A DNA stretch of 64,000 nt from Bradyrhizobium sp. S69 (lineage in GTDB: Bacteria > Pseudomonadota > Alphaproteobacteria > Rhizobiales > Xanthobacteraceae). Both the position numbers and the translations under genes were made by a program. Under the pieces are notes generated by a model. The model did not search any database, was not told the origin of the DNA, and was given only the letters and a program-made list of their open reading frames with translations. The stretch covers positions 318,569 through 382,568 of the forward strand of contig NZ_LMUK01000060.1 in NCBI RefSeq assembly GCF_009766005.1. Direction: 5' to 3'. Below, one piece after another: positions 24,573 through 33,328 of this stretch (position 1 is its first letter; every line of letters begins with the position of its first letter).

Positions 24573-25676
24573 ATGTATGTCGCCGTCAAGGGTGGCGAGC
24601 GCGCCATCGAGAACGCCCATCGGCTGCTGGCGCATGAGCGTCGCGGCGATCGCGACGTTCCGGAAGTGTCGCTCGCCCAGATCTCCGAACAGCTCAGCCT
24701 CGGCGTCGACCGCGTCATGACCGAAGGCTCGCTGTATGACCGCGAGCTCGCATCGCTCGCGATCAAGCAGGCGCGCGGCGACATGATCGAGGCGATTTTT
24801 CTGGTGCGGGCGTTTCGCGCCACGCTGCCGCGGTTCGGCGCCACCGAACCGGTCGACACCGGCCGGATGCAGGTGCGGCGGCGGATATCGTCGACCTTCA
24901 AGGATATCCCCGGTGGTCAGATCCTCGGACCGACCTTCGACTACACCCATCGGCTGCTCGATCCGCAATTGGCGGAAGGCTTTGCGCCCGAGCTTCCCGC
25001 GACGTCGGACGCGCCTGCCGGGGCGATGCCGCGCGTCACCGATATCCTCGGCCGCGACGGGCTGATCGAATCCTCGCCGCGCCCCGATGACGATGCGCCG
25101 GTCGGCGATCTCACCCGCGAGCCGCTGAGCTTTCCCGCCGACCGCGACCTGCGCCTGCAAAACCTGGCGCGGGCGGACGAAGGCTTTCTCTTGGCGCTCG
25201 GCTATTCGTCGCAGCGCGGCTATGGACGCACCCATCCGTTTGCCGGCGAAATCCGGCTCGGCGAAGTCGAGGTGGAATTTTTGGCGGAAGATGTCGGTTT
25301 CGCGGTGCCGCTTGGATCGATCACGCTGACCGAATGCCAGATGGTCAATCAGTTCAAGGGCTCGGCCACCGAAGGGCCGTGCTTTACCCGCGGCTATGGA
25401 TTGGCGTTCGGACATTGCGAGCGCAAGGTCATGTCGATGGCGCTGGTCGATCGCTCCTTGCGCGCGCGCGAGCTTGGCGAAGAGGTTCTCGCGCCGAGCC
25501 AGGACGAGGAGTTCGTGATGTCGCACTCCGACAATGTGCAGGCGACGGGCTTCGTCGAACATCTCAAGCTGCCACATTATGTCGACTTCCAGTCCGAACT
25601 CGGCCTGCTGCGCAAGCTGCGCCAGGAGTTCGCCGAGGCAGAGGCTTCGCCGCCGCTACGAGAGGCCGCCGAATGA
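24573..25676 (+). CDS. phnI: C-P lyase subunit PhnI
   Basis: A 367-residue subunit, the usual length. It starts YVAVKGGERAIENAH as PhnI proteins do, and has EGSLYDRELASLAIKQARGD, TGRMQVRRRISSTFKDIPGGQ and DNVQATGFVEHLKLPHYVDFQ. PhnI carries the nucleosidase step that attaches phosphonate to ribose triphosphate after losing adenine. GGGAG lies 7 nt before the ATG. Its stop overlaps the phnJ start (ATGA). Confidence 0.93.
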   Translation: MYVAVKGGERAIENAHRLLAHERRGDRDVPEVSLAQISEQLSLGVDRVMTEGSLYDRELASLAIKQARGDMIEAIFLVRAFRATLPRFGATEPVDTGRMQVRRRISSTFKDIPGGQILGPTFDYTHRLLDPQLAEGFAPELPATSDAPAGAMPRVTDILGRDGLIESSPRPDDDAPVGDLTREPLSFPADRDLRLQNLARADEGFLLALGYSSQRGYGRTHPFAGEIRLGEVEVEFLAEDVGFAVPLGSITLTECQMVNQFKGSATEGPCFTRGYGLAFGHCERKVMSMALVDRSLRARELGEEVLAPSQDEEFVMSHSDNVQATGFVEHLKLPHYVDFQSELGLLRKLRQEFAEAEASPPLREAAE

Positions 25677-26557
25677 ACGCGCCAACCTACAATTTCGCTT
25701 ATCTGGACGAGCAGACCAAACGGATGATCCGGCGCGCGATCCTGAAAGCGATCGCGATACCGGGCTACCAGGTGCCGTTCGCCAGCCGCGAGATGCCGAT
25801 GCCTTATGGCTGGGGCACCGGCGGCGTGCAGGTGACGGCCGCGATCCTCGGTCGCGACGACGTGTTGAAGGTGATCGACCAGGGATCCGACGACACCACC
25901 AACGCGATCTCGATCCGCAAGTTCTTCGCCAAGACCGCCGGTGTCGCGACCACCACCTCTACGACGGACGCGACCGTGATCCAGACCCGGCACCGGATTC
26001 CGGAAGGCGCGCTGCATGCGGGGCAGGTGCTGGTCTATCAGGTGCCGATCCCGGAACCCCTGCGCTTTCTCGAGCCGCGCGAGACCGAGACAAGGCGCAT
26101 GCACGCGCTCGGCGAATACGGCCTGATGCATGTCAAGCTCTATGAGGACATCGCCCGCTTCGGCCATATCGCGACCGCCTATGCCTATCCGGTGAAGGTC
26201 AATGCCCGCTACGTGATGGATCCGTCGCCGACGCCGAAATTCGACAATCCGAAGATGGATAATTGCGCGGCGCTGCAACTGTTCGGCGCCGGCCGTGAAA
26301 AGCGCATCTATGCGATCCCGCCGCATACCTCGGTGGTGTCGCTGGATTTCGAGGATCATCCGTTCACCCGCTACCGGTTCGATGCGCCCTGCGCGTTGTG
26401 CGGCGCCGGCGATTCCTATCTCGATGAGATCGTCACCGACGACAAGGGCAGCCGGATGTTCGTCTGTTCCGATACCGATTACTGCGAGACCCGGCAAAGC
26501 CAGGGCCATCGCGGCAGCGAGAGCGCGGCTCCGCACAAGGAGAGGGCGCATGGCTGA
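25673..26557 (+). CDS. phnJ: C-P lyase radical SAM subunit PhnJ
   Basis: A 294-residue enzyme that breaks the carbon-phosphorus bond with an iron-sulfur cluster and S-adenosylmethionine. Cys240, Cys243, Cys265 and Cys271 (CALC and CSDTDYC) align with the four conserved cysteines of E. coli PhnJ, and Gly31 in IPGYQVPF with its radical glycine, so all key residues are present. ATG 25673 overlaps the phnI stop by 4 nt; longer open sequence upstream belongs to another frame inside phnI. phnK begins 8 bases before its stop. Confidence 0.95.
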   Translation: MNAPTYNFAYLDEQTKRMIRRAILKAIAIPGYQVPFASREMPMPYGWGTGGVQVTAAILGRDDVLKVIDQGSDDTTNAISIRKFFAKTAGVATTTSTTDATVIQTRHRIPEGALHAGQVLVYQVPIPEPLRFLEPRETETRRMHALGEYGLMHVKLYEDIARFGHIATAYAYPVKVNARYVMDPSPTPKFDNPKMDNCAALQLFGAGREKRIYAIPPHTSVVSLDFEDHPFTRYRFDAPCALCGAGDSYLDEIVTDDKGSRMFVCSDTDYCETRQSQGHRGSESAAPHKERAHG

Positions 26558-27362
26558 AACTAAAATGGCTGAGACCTTAAATGGCGATAGCGACCAGCCG
26601 CTGCTGACCGCCGAGGGCCTCGGCAAATCCTACGGCCATTTGATGGCCTGCCGCGACGTGTCCTTTGCGCTGTATCCGGGCGAGGTGCTGGCGATCGTCG
26701 GCGAATCCGGCTCCGGCAAGTCGACGCTGTTGCAATTGCTGTCGGCGCAACTGACGCCGAGCGCGGGAAGCGTGTCCTATCGGATGCGCGACGGCGTGAT
26801 GCGCGACTTGGCCGCCCTCGGCGAAGCCGAGCGGCGCTTTCTGTTCCGCACCGACTGGGGCTATGTGCATCAGGATCCCGCGATGGGCCTGCGGATGGCG
26901 GTATCGGCCGGCGCCAATGTCGGCGAGCGCCTGATGGCGGTGGGCTGGAATCACTACGGCCGCATCCGCGATACCGCTTCGTCCTGGCTGGAGCGGGTCG
27001 AGATCGACACCGGGCGCATCGACGACGCGCCGCGGACCTATTCCGGCGGCATGCGGCAGCGGTTACAGATCGCGCGCAATCTCGTCACCGAGCCGCGGCT
27101 GGTGTTCATGGACGAGCCGACCGGGGGGCTCGATGTGTCAGTGCAGGCCCGGCTGCTCGACCTGATGCGCAATCTGGTCAGCGAACTCGGACTGGCGGCG
27201 ATCGTGGTGACGCATGATCTCGCCGTGGCGCGGCTGTTGTCGCATCGGGTGATGGTGATGAAGGGCGGCCGCGTGATCGAGACCGGACTGACTGATCAGG
27301 TGCTCGACGATCCCTGCGAGCCCTATACGCAATTGCTCGTCTCCTCGATTTTACCGGCATGA
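26550..27362 (+). CDS. phnK: C-P lyase ABC-type ATPase PhnK
   Basis: A 270-residue ABC-family protein that binds PhnJ in the C-P lyase complex rather than a membrane transporter. Walker A is GESGSGKST (about 48-56), the signature YSGGMRQRLQIAR (about 165-177), Walker B LVFMDEPTGGLD (about 186-197) and the switch VVTHD. WGYVHQDPAMGLR is a PhnK-specific stretch. AGGAG lies before ATG 26550, which overlaps the phnJ end by 8 bases. Confidence 0.93.
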   Translation: MAETKMAETLNGDSDQPLLTAEGLGKSYGHLMACRDVSFALYPGEVLAIVGESGSGKSTLLQLLSAQLTPSAGSVSYRMRDGVMRDLAALGEAERRFLFRTDWGYVHQDPAMGLRMAVSAGANVGERLMAVGWNHYGRIRDTASSWLERVEIDTGRIDDAPRTYSGGMRQRLQIARNLVTEPRLVFMDEPTGGLDVSVQARLLDLMRNLVSELGLAAIVVTHDLAVARLLSHRVMVMKGGRVIETGLTDQVLDDPCEPYTQLLVSSILPA

Positions 27363-27380
27363 GCGCGGAGAACAGCTGAA

Positions 27381-28079
27381 ATGACCGCGATGATCGACAT
27401 CAACAACGCGCAAAAGAGTTTCGTGATGCATTTGCAGGGCGGCATCGAACTGCCGGTGGTGCGCGGCGTTTCGTTTCACGTCGAGCCCGGCGAATGCGTC
27501 GTGCTGGCGGGGCCGTCGGGCGCCGGCAAATCCTCTATTCTCAAGATGATCTTCGGCAACTACCGCTGCGATAGCGGCCGGATCGGTATCCGGCACCAGG
27601 GGACGCAGATCGATCTGGCCAAGGCCGAGCCGCGGCAGATTCTCAGTGTGCGCCGCGCCACCATCGGTTATGTCAGCCAGTTCCTGCGCGCGGTGCCCCG
27701 GGTTGCCACCATCGATGTGGTCGCCGAGCCCTTGATCGCGAACGGCGTCGCGCGCGCCGAGGCGCGCGAAAAATCAGGTCAGTTGCTGCGCCGTCTGAAT
27801 ATTCCCGAACGCCTCTGGGCGCTGCCGCCCTCGACCTTCTCCGGCGGCGAGCAGCAGCGCGTCAACATTGCGCGCGGCTTCATCTCCGACCTGCCGATAT
27901 TGCTGCTGGACGAACCGACCGCCTCGCTCGATGCCGCCAATCGCGCGGTGGTGGTCGAGCTGGTCGACAGTAAGAAACGTCAGGGCGTCGCCATGGTCGC
28001 GATCGTCCATGACGACGAGATTCGCCATTTGATCGCCGACCGGATCGTCGACGTGACTTCGTTTGCCGCCGCGGCCTGA
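27381..28079 (+). CDS. phnL: C-P lyase ABC-type ATPase PhnL
   Basis: A 232-residue ABC-family protein. Walker A is GPSGAGKSS (about 44-52), the signature FSGGEQQRVNIARG (about 154-167) and Walker B LLLDEPTASLD (about 174-184). The PhnL-specific IGYVSQFLRAVPRVATIDVV follows the first strand group. It helps PhnGHI form the ribose-phosphonate intermediate. It begins 18 bases after phnK. An 18-bp tandem duplication follows its stop. Confidence 0.93.
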   Translation: MTAMIDINNAQKSFVMHLQGGIELPVVRGVSFHVEPGECVVLAGPSGAGKSSILKMIFGNYRCDSGRIGIRHQGTQIDLAKAEPRQILSVRRATIGYVSQFLRAVPRVATIDVVAEPLIANGVARAEAREKSGQLLRRLNIPERLWALPPSTFSGGEQQRVNIARGFISDLPILLLDEPTASLDAANRAVVVELVDSKKRQGVAMVAIVHDDEIRHLIADRIVDVTSFAAAA

Positions 28080-28114
28080 AGAGAGATGCTTTCAAGAAGA
28101 GAGATGCTTGCAAG
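28079..28114. repeat. 18-bp tandem duplication before phnM
   Basis: AAGAGAGATGCTTTCAAG (28079-28096) is followed at once by AAGAGAGATGCTTGCAAG (28097-28114), one mismatch, ending at the base before the phnM ATG. The duplication covers the ribosome-site region, so it may affect phnM translation. Confidence 0.8.
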
Positions 28115-29251
28115 ATGAATGCAAAGTCCGAAACAACCATCGGCAACGCCCGAATCGTTCTGGCCGATCGCGTGATCGAGCGCGGCTGGATCGCGTTTTC
28201 CGACGGGCACGTTGCCGAATTCGGCGAGGGCGATGGGCCGGCCGGGTGCGAGGATGCCGGCGGCGACCTGGTCATGCCGGGCCTGATCGAACTGCATACC
28301 GATCATCTCGAGGCACATTACGAGCCGCGCCCAAAAGTGTTCTGGAATCCGATCGCGGCCGTGGTTTCCTATGACGGACAATTGGCGACCTGCGGCATCA
28401 CCACGGTACTGGATTCGCTGCGGGTCGGGCGCGACGACGACGTGAGGGATGGCGGGCTGGCCGAGGCCATCACGTCGGCGCGCGACGCCGGCATGATGCG
28501 CGTCGATCATTTCCTGCATCTGCGCTGCGAAATCCCGATGCCGAACGTGCTCGACGAAATGCAGGAGCTGATCGGCCGGCCGGATGTGCGGCTGATGTCG
28601 CTGATGGATCACACGCCGGGGCAGCGCCAGTTTCGCGATGAGGCCAAGCTGCGCATCTATTATCGCGGCAAGGGCGGCAAGACTGATGCCGAACTCGACG
28701 TGATGTTCGAGCGGCGCACCGCCTACCAGAAGGCGTATGCGGAAACCAATCTGCGCGAAGTGGTGGCGCAGGCCCATGCGCACAAGATTCCGCTGGCGAG
28801 CCATGACGACACCACCGGCGAGAATGTTACCGACGCGATCCGCGACCGGGTCTCGGTCGCGGAATTTCCGACCACGATGGAAGCTGCGCACGCGCTGCAC
28901 CAGGCCGGCATCGGCATCCTGATGGGCGCACCCAATGTCGTGCGCGGCGGGTCGCATTCCGGCAACATCGCCGCGGTCGATCTGGCGCGCGAAGGACTGT
29001 TGGACATTCTGTCGTCCGATTACGTCCCTTCCAGTCTCCTCATGGGCGCGCTGCAATTGCCGCGGCATGTTCCCGCGATCGATCTGGCCGCGGCGGTGCG
29101 CACCGTGACCAAGGCGCCCGCCGAAGCCGTCGGGCTTCATGATCGTGGCGAAATCGCCGTGGGCAAGCGCGCCGATTTGATCCGCGTCCATGTCGCGCAC
29201 GACGTTCCGGTGGTGCGCGCGGTCTGGCGCAAAGGGCAGCGGGTGGCGTGA
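28115..29251 (+). CDS. phnM: Ribose-triphosphate phosphonate diphosphatase PhnM
   Basis: A 378-residue amidohydrolase, the length and pattern of E. coli PhnM: MPGLIELHTDHLEAHYEPRP, CGITTVLDSL, LHLRCEIP, SLMDHTPGQRQF, LASHDDTTGENV, MGAPNVVRGGSHSGN and DILSSDYVPSSLL. It removes pyrophosphate from the ribose 1-phosphonate 5-triphosphate so that PhnJ can act. This is the orthologue; the minus-strand copy at 16830-18023 is more diverged. Its stop overlaps the phnN GTG. Confidence 0.92.
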   Translation: MNAKSETTIGNARIVLADRVIERGWIAFSDGHVAEFGEGDGPAGCEDAGGDLVMPGLIELHTDHLEAHYEPRPKVFWNPIAAVVSYDGQLATCGITTVLDSLRVGRDDDVRDGGLAEAITSARDAGMMRVDHFLHLRCEIPMPNVLDEMQELIGRPDVRLMSLMDHTPGQRQFRDEAKLRIYYRGKGGKTDAELDVMFERRTAYQKAYAETNLREVVAQAHAHKIPLASHDDTTGENVTDAIRDRVSVAEFPTTMEAAHALHQAGIGILMGAPNVVRGGSHSGNIAAVDLAREGLLDILSSDYVPSSLLMGALQLPRHVPAIDLAAAVRTVTKAPAEAVGLHDRGEIAVGKRADLIRVHVAHDVPVVRAVWRKGQRVA

Positions 29252-29844
29252 GCGAACAGATCACGATAACCGGCTCCAGGCCGGGAGCGATCGGGCCGGG
29301 GCGGCTCGTCCTGGCGGTGGGCCCGAGCGGCGCCGGTAAGGACACGCTGCTCGGATTGGCGAAAGCTGCCTGCGCCGATGATCGCCATATCGTGTTTGCA
29401 CGCCGTGTCGTCACGCGCGAGGCCTCGGTATTCGAGGACAATGAACAAGTCGACCCCGAGGCCTTCCGGCAGGCGCTCGCGCAACAGGCCTACGCGATGC
29501 ATTGGGAGGCGCACGGCCATTGCTACGCGTTGCCGCGCGCGATCGATGACGATATCCGCGCCGGCCATACCGTGATCGCCAATGTGTCGCGCACCGTGAT
29601 CGGTGCGGCGCGCCGCGCCTACGCCGACGTCGCGGTGGTGTCGATTACGGCGCCGCCGCAGGTTCTGGCCGAACGGCTGGCGATGCGCGCGCGCGGCAGC
29701 GACGGGAAAATCGAGCAACGGCTTGGCCGCACGGTCGATGATGCCGCAGCGGCTCCCGATTTCACCATCATGAATGTCAGCAGCGCCGAATATCACGCGC
29801 GCCAACTGGTTCGGATCATCAAGGGCGATCGGTGGGACGAATAG
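29248..29844 (+). CDS. phnN: Ribose 1,5-bisphosphate phosphokinase PhnN
   Basis: A 198-residue kinase of the guanylate-kinase type. Walker A is GPSGAGKDT (about 28-36). FARRVVTREAS and the region ALPRAIDDDIRAGHTVIANVSRTV match PhnN. It turns ribose 1,5-bisphosphate into PRPP at the end of the C-P lyase pathway. The start is GTG 29248, which overlaps the phnM stop (GTGA). It is the last gene of the operon; no terminator is visible after it. Confidence 0.9.
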   Translation: MSEQITITGSRPGAIGPGRLVLAVGPSGAGKDTLLGLAKAACADDRHIVFARRVVTREASVFEDNEQVDPEAFRQALAQQAYAMHWEAHGHCYALPRAIDDDIRAGHTVIANVSRTVIGAARRAYADVAVVSITAPPQVLAERLAMRARGSDGKIEQRLGRTVDDAAAAPDFTIMNVSSAEYHARQLVRIIKGDRWDE

Positions 29845-29887
29845 GATTTCGCCGTTGCGTTGACTTTGTCGGTTAGCAGGAGAAAGC

Positions 29888-30499
29888 ATGACGATCATCG
29901 CGACCACCGAACAGCTTGAGGCGATCTACGGCGAGACCGGCGATGCCTCCATGGTGAAGGTCGCCGATCGCGTGACGCCGCTCTATCGCGTGCTGATCGA
30001 AAAGTCACCATTCGCGGCGCTGGCGACTTCCGGACCGGAGGGGCTCGATTGTTCGCCGCGCGGCGATCTGCCCGGCTTTGTCCGCATCCACGACGCAAAG
30101 ACGCTGATGATGCCGGATCGCCGCGGCAACAACCGGGTCGACTCGCTGCGTAACATCGTGCGCGATCCCAGGATTGCGCTGTTGTTCCTGATTCCGGGCT
30201 CCGGCAGCACGCTGCGCGTCAACGGCCGCGCCGAGGTCTCGGCGGCCCCGGATTTGCTGGCGTCGTTCAAGATGGACGGCAAGGCGCCGCGTACGGTCAT
30301 CGTCATGACCGTGGACGAGATCTATTTTCAATGCGCCCGCGCCATCGTGCGGTCCGACCTGTGGAACCCCGACAAGCGCGTCGACCCCAGGAGCTTGCCG
30401 ACCCCGGGACAGATCCTGGCCTCGATGAGCGACGACAAGGTCGGCGGCGACAGCTACGACCGGGAATGGCCGGAACGCGCCAAGAATTCCATGTGGTGA
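29888..30499 (+). CDS. Pyridoxamine 5'-phosphate oxidase-like flavoprotein
   Basis: A 203-residue split-barrel FMN-binding protein. The core is VLIEKSPFAALATSGPEGLDCSPRGD (about 36-61), then LMMPDRRGNNRVDSLRNIV and ALLFLIPGSGSTLRVNGRAEVS. It belongs to the general PNPOx-like family, similar to the MSMEG_1061 group, not to true PdxH. The electron acceptor and substrate are unknown. AGGAG lies 5 nt before the ATG. It follows phnN by 43 bases and may be read with the phn operon, although it has no known role in it. Confidence 0.8.
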   Translation: MTIIATTEQLEAIYGETGDASMVKVADRVTPLYRVLIEKSPFAALATSGPEGLDCSPRGDLPGFVRIHDAKTLMMPDRRGNNRVDSLRNIVRDPRIALLFLIPGSGSTLRVNGRAEVSAAPDLLASFKMDGKAPRTVIVMTVDEIYFQCARAIVRSDLWNPDKRVDPRSLPTPGQILASMSDDKVGGDSYDREWPERAKNSMW

Positions 30500-30564
30500 A
30501 GCCACGATACGAGCGCGGAAAACATAGCTACCTCACCCTGAGAGCCCGTGAAGTTATCTCGGGC

Positions 30565-30669
30565 GTCATCCTGAGGAGCGGCGTCTTCGCCGCGTCTCGA
30601 AGGATGGTGTTCAGCACCGTACGTGCGGCCATCCTTCGAGGCTCGCAAGAGCTCGCACCTCAGGATGAC
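30565..30669. repeat. Palindromic intergenic repeat, type D, copy 1
   Basis: Outer arms GTCATCCTGAGG (30565-30576) and CCTCAGGATGAC (30658-30669); inner arms CTCGAAGGATGG (about 30596-30607) and CCATCCTTCGAG (30629-30640). A second copy with the same arms is at 55853-55959. It separates two convergent genes. Confidence 0.85.
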
Positions 30670-30689
30670 GCCGTCAACGTCTTGGTCGA

Positions 30690-31850
30690 TCAATAATCCC
30701 GTTCGCGATGCACGTCGTGCACGACGATGCCCATGTTATCCTCCGGCATCGTCAGCCAGTCGCGGTGCTGCAGGGTACGCCTGGTGTCTTCCAGGCCGCT
30801 TTGCCAGTGCTCGTGCATCGAGGTCGCCGAGAACTCGTGATCCTTCGAATCGCCTTCATAGGCCTTTTGCTGATAGATCATCTGCAGGATCGTGATCCCC
30901 GGCAGATGCGCCAGATGATCGCGGCTGATGCGTTCCTGCGGGCTCAACTGATCGTCCGGGATCTTCGACAGCGCCTTGAAATAGTCTGCCTTCAGATTGT
31001 TCATGCGCCGGTAGATGTCGGTGTTGTGACGGGTGCGCGAGGAGTAGACGATGTCCTTTTGCCGCGCCAGAACCTCCTGGATGTCGCGCGGCAGCGCGCC
31101 GCGGGCGCTGAACAGGTCGACCTGGAACACCAGCGAGTTTTTGCTGTCGTCCTGGTCCAACAGATGTTGCAGCGGCGTATTGGAGACGATGCCGCCGTCC
31201 CAGAAATGATCGGTGCCGATCTTCACCATCGGCAACGCCGGCGGCAACGCGCCGCTCGCCATCACGTGTTCGGGCGCGATCACTTCCTTCTTGTTGTCGA
31301 AATACAGGAAGTTACCGGTCAGGACATTGACCGCGCCGACCGCGAAATGCATTTTTTGCGAATTGATCAGGTCGAAATCCACCAGCTCCAGCAAGGTGTC
31401 GCGCAGCGGCGTGGTGTCGTAATAACTGGTCGCGGTCTTGGCGCCGGCGGGACTGAACCAGGGATTCATGTCGTGCGGCTTGAAGAAGCCGGGCTGGCCC
31501 AGCGTCGTGGTCAGCCATGAACTGGTGAGATTGCGCGCTTTGCGATAGACGTCGCCGTCAGGCGTGTAGTGCCACACCTTGCGCGCGGTGATCCGGTCCC
31601 AGAAGATCTGAAGCCGTTCCAGCCGACGCTCCGGCGGATTGCCGGCGATGATCGCCGAATTGATCGCGCCGATCGACACGCCGCACACCCAGTCGGGCTC
31701 CATGCCGCCTTCATGCAGCGCCTGGTAGACGCCGGCCTGGTAAGCGCCCAACGCGCCGCCGCCTTGCAGCACCAGCGCCACCCGGTCGCAATGGTCGGGC
31801 CGCCAGTTCGCGATCGCGGCAACGTCTGAGTCCGGCGTTCGTGCGTCCAT
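30690..31850 (-). CDS. Patatin-like phospholipase
   Basis: A 386-residue lipase of the patatin fold. GGGALGAY at 30-37 forms the oxyanion loop, GVSIG at 57-61 holds nucleophile Ser59, and WDGG around residue 218 supplies the catalytic Asp. The C-terminal third resembles the DUF3734 extension found in many proteobacterial patatins. There is no signal peptide, so it acts from the cytoplasm on phospholipid. In rhizobia such genes commonly sit with acetoacetate decarboxylase and hydroxybutyrate dehydrogenase genes; here only the decarboxylase is present, divergently. A candidate PhoB site (31980-31997) lies upstream. Confidence 0.88.
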   Translation of the reverse strand: MDARTPDSDVAAIANWRPDHCDRVALVLQGGGALGAYQAGVYQALHEGGMEPDWVCGVSIGAINSAIIAGNPPERRLERLQIFWDRITARKVWHYTPDGDVYRKARNLTSSWLTTTLGQPGFFKPHDMNPWFSPAGAKTATSYYDTTPLRDTLLELVDFDLINSQKMHFAVGAVNVLTGNFLYFDNKKEVIAPEHVMASGALPPALPMVKIGTDHFWDGGIVSNTPLQHLLDQDDSKNSLVFQVDLFSARGALPRDIQEVLARQKDIVYSSRTRHNTDIYRRMNNLKADYFKALSKIPDDQLSPQERISRDHLAHLPGITILQMIYQQKAYEGDSKDHEFSATSMHEHWQSGLEDTRRTLQHRDWLTMPEDNMGIVVHDVHRERDY

Positions 31851-32176
31851 GATGATGCTCTCGATGTTTTTCTGGAAGCGTTGTTCTGACGCGTTCTCTG
31901 GAAGAATTCCCGGATTTGTTCCCGGAGTTCTTCCTGAATTTCCAGGGTGGCGGGCGACGGTTAGAATTCACCGGAGGCGATGACGCTGGTGTGACAAGGA
32001 CGCTTGTTTCGGCACGGGGACGGCGCCGTTGCGCGATATCGCGCCGGTATTCTTAACGGTCGCAAACCGCTTCACATCGCTGTCAAACACTGCCGTTAGC
32101 AATTTCTTATGGCGGGCTGCCGGCCGATGACGGCAACTCGTCGCTCATCATTCACCGGGGAATAGGGGATCATCAC
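31851..32176. other. 326-base divergent promoter region, patatin / acetoacetate decarboxylase
   Basis: It holds the promoters of both genes. Toward the left side is a possible PhoB site for the patatin gene (31980-31997). Near 32080 CTGTCAA occurs singly before the decarboxylase without a good partner. AGGGGA lies 7 nt before the decarboxylase ATG. No other structure was seen. Confidence 0.5.
31980..31997 (-). promoter_or_regulatory. Candidate PhoB box before patatin gene
   Basis: On the minus strand TTGTCAC, spacer ACCA, GCGTCAT: right spacing, 11 of 14 half-site positions. It is weaker than the sites before phnC and btaA, and it lies about 130 bases from the start codon. Confidence 0.35.
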
Positions 32177-32956
32177 ATGCGCAAGGCTGATATTCTCAAG
32201 CTGCCGTCGATGCCGATGGCGAGCCCGAGCTATCCGGCGGGGCCCTATCGATTCATCAATCGTGAATTCCTGGTGATCACCTATGAGACCGATCCGGAGT
32301 TGATCCGTGCTGGTTTGCCCGAGCCGCTGGAGCCGATCGACCAGGCGATCGTCCATTATGAATGGATCAAGATGCCGGACAGCTCCGGATTCGGCAGCTA
32401 TACCGAGTCCGGCCTGGTGATCCCGGCGCGCCTGAACGGCGAAGAAGTCAATTTCGTTTCGCAGATGTATCTCGACGATGACCCGCCGATTGCCGCCGGC
32501 CGCGAGATCTGGGGCTTTCCGAAGAAATATGCGCACCCAAAGCTCGAAATCGTCAAGGACACGCTGACCGGCACGCTCGAATACGCCAATCAGCTCGTCG
32601 CCATGGGCACCATGGGCTACAAGCATGAAGCGATGGCAGGCCACGGCGAAGCGACGCTCGCGACATTGTCCAAGACGCAGATCAATCTGAAACTGATCCC
32701 CGGCGTCGACGGCCGCGCGGAAGTCTGCCAACTGGTCGCGATCAATCTCACCGATATCGTCGTCAAGGGATCGTGGAGCGGACCTGGCCGACTGCATCTG
32801 GTGCCGCATGTCAACGCACCGGTAGCTGATTTCCCGGTGCGCCGGGTGATCGGCGCGCATCATTTCCTCGCCGACCTCACGCTGCCCTACGGTCGCGTGG
32901 TCTATGACTACAACAAGGAAGCGCAAGCCGACGGTCTGGCGCAAGCCGCGGAATAA
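32177..32956 (+). CDS. adc: Acetoacetate decarboxylase
   Basis: A 259-residue enzyme that turns acetoacetate into acetone and carbon dioxide. GREIWGFPKKYAHPKL at 108-123 is the active-site region; one of Lys116/Lys117 forms the Schiff base with substrate and the other lowers its pKa, and Glu110 lies beside them. Length and the N-terminal PAGPYRFINREF pattern fit the family. Acetoacetate arises from polyhydroxybutyrate breakdown, which Bradyrhizobium uses heavily. AGGGGA lies 7 nt before the ATG, and a good terminator follows. Confidence 0.92.
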   Translation: MRKADILKLPSMPMASPSYPAGPYRFINREFLVITYETDPELIRAGLPEPLEPIDQAIVHYEWIKMPDSSGFGSYTESGLVIPARLNGEEVNFVSQMYLDDDPPIAAGREIWGFPKKYAHPKLEIVKDTLTGTLEYANQLVAMGTMGYKHEAMAGHGEATLATLSKTQINLKLIPGVDGRAEVCQLVAINLTDIVVKGSWSGPGRLHLVPHVNAPVADFPVRRVIGAHHFLADLTLPYGRVVYDYNKEAQADGLAQAAE

Positions 32957-32997
32957 TTTTCCGGCGTCGCTGTCGTCATTGCTTTCGTCAAATCGAC

Positions 32998-33034
32998 GCG
33001 CCCCTCAGACGATACGCCTGAGGGGCGCTTTTTT
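32998..33034 (+). terminator. Rho-independent terminator after adc
   Basis: Perfect 11-bp stem GCGCCCCTCAG / CTGAGGGGCGC (32998-33008, 33018-33028), 9-nt loop, then six T. It ends the decarboxylase transcript. Confidence 0.9.
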
Positions 33035-33103
33035 ATGACGTGACGTCTCGCGTCGTCTCAGAGGGAAATGCGCCACGAAATGAGTTCGTCGAAATAGTGG
33101 ACC

Positions 33104-33328
33104 TCAAGCCGCGAGATCCAACAACAGCCGCGACGAACCGCGCACCAGCACTTCGCGGCCGCGTGGCGTCATGACCGGTCCATCGTCGATCATCGCGGCG
33201 AGTTGCAACGCGATCAGGCCGTCCACCACTGATACATTCAGGCGCCGGCTTCTCGGCGTCGGCCGCCGAAGCGCCCGGAGCACGTCCCACTGGTCGGGCG
33301 TGAGCTCGTAATCGAATTCCGCACTCAT
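33104..33328 (-). CDS. Small protein of unknown function
   Basis: A 74-residue protein with ELTPDQWDVLRALRRP near the start, LIALQLAAMIDDG in the middle and TPRGREVLVRGSSRLLLDL at the end. The pattern of helix, helix, then a TPxGxxVL turn resembles a small winged-helix fold, as seen in short MarR-like fragments, but no family can be named. GAGG lies close before the ATG. It is a single gene between terminator and membrane-protein gene. Confidence 0.6.
   Translation of the reverse strand: MSAEFDYELTPDQWDVLRALRRPTPRSRRLNVSVVDGLIALQLAAMIDDGPVMTPRGREVLVRGSSRLLLDLAA

Noticed and set aside
27980..29200. A 406-codon minus-strand frame opposite phnM
   Set aside because: PhnM on the plus strand matches the family from end to end; the antisense product is low-complexity.
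32081..32095. CTGTCAA followed by CTGCCGT before the decarboxylase gene
   Set aside because: The spacer is 3 rather than 4 bases and the second half is poor, so it was not called a PhoB box.
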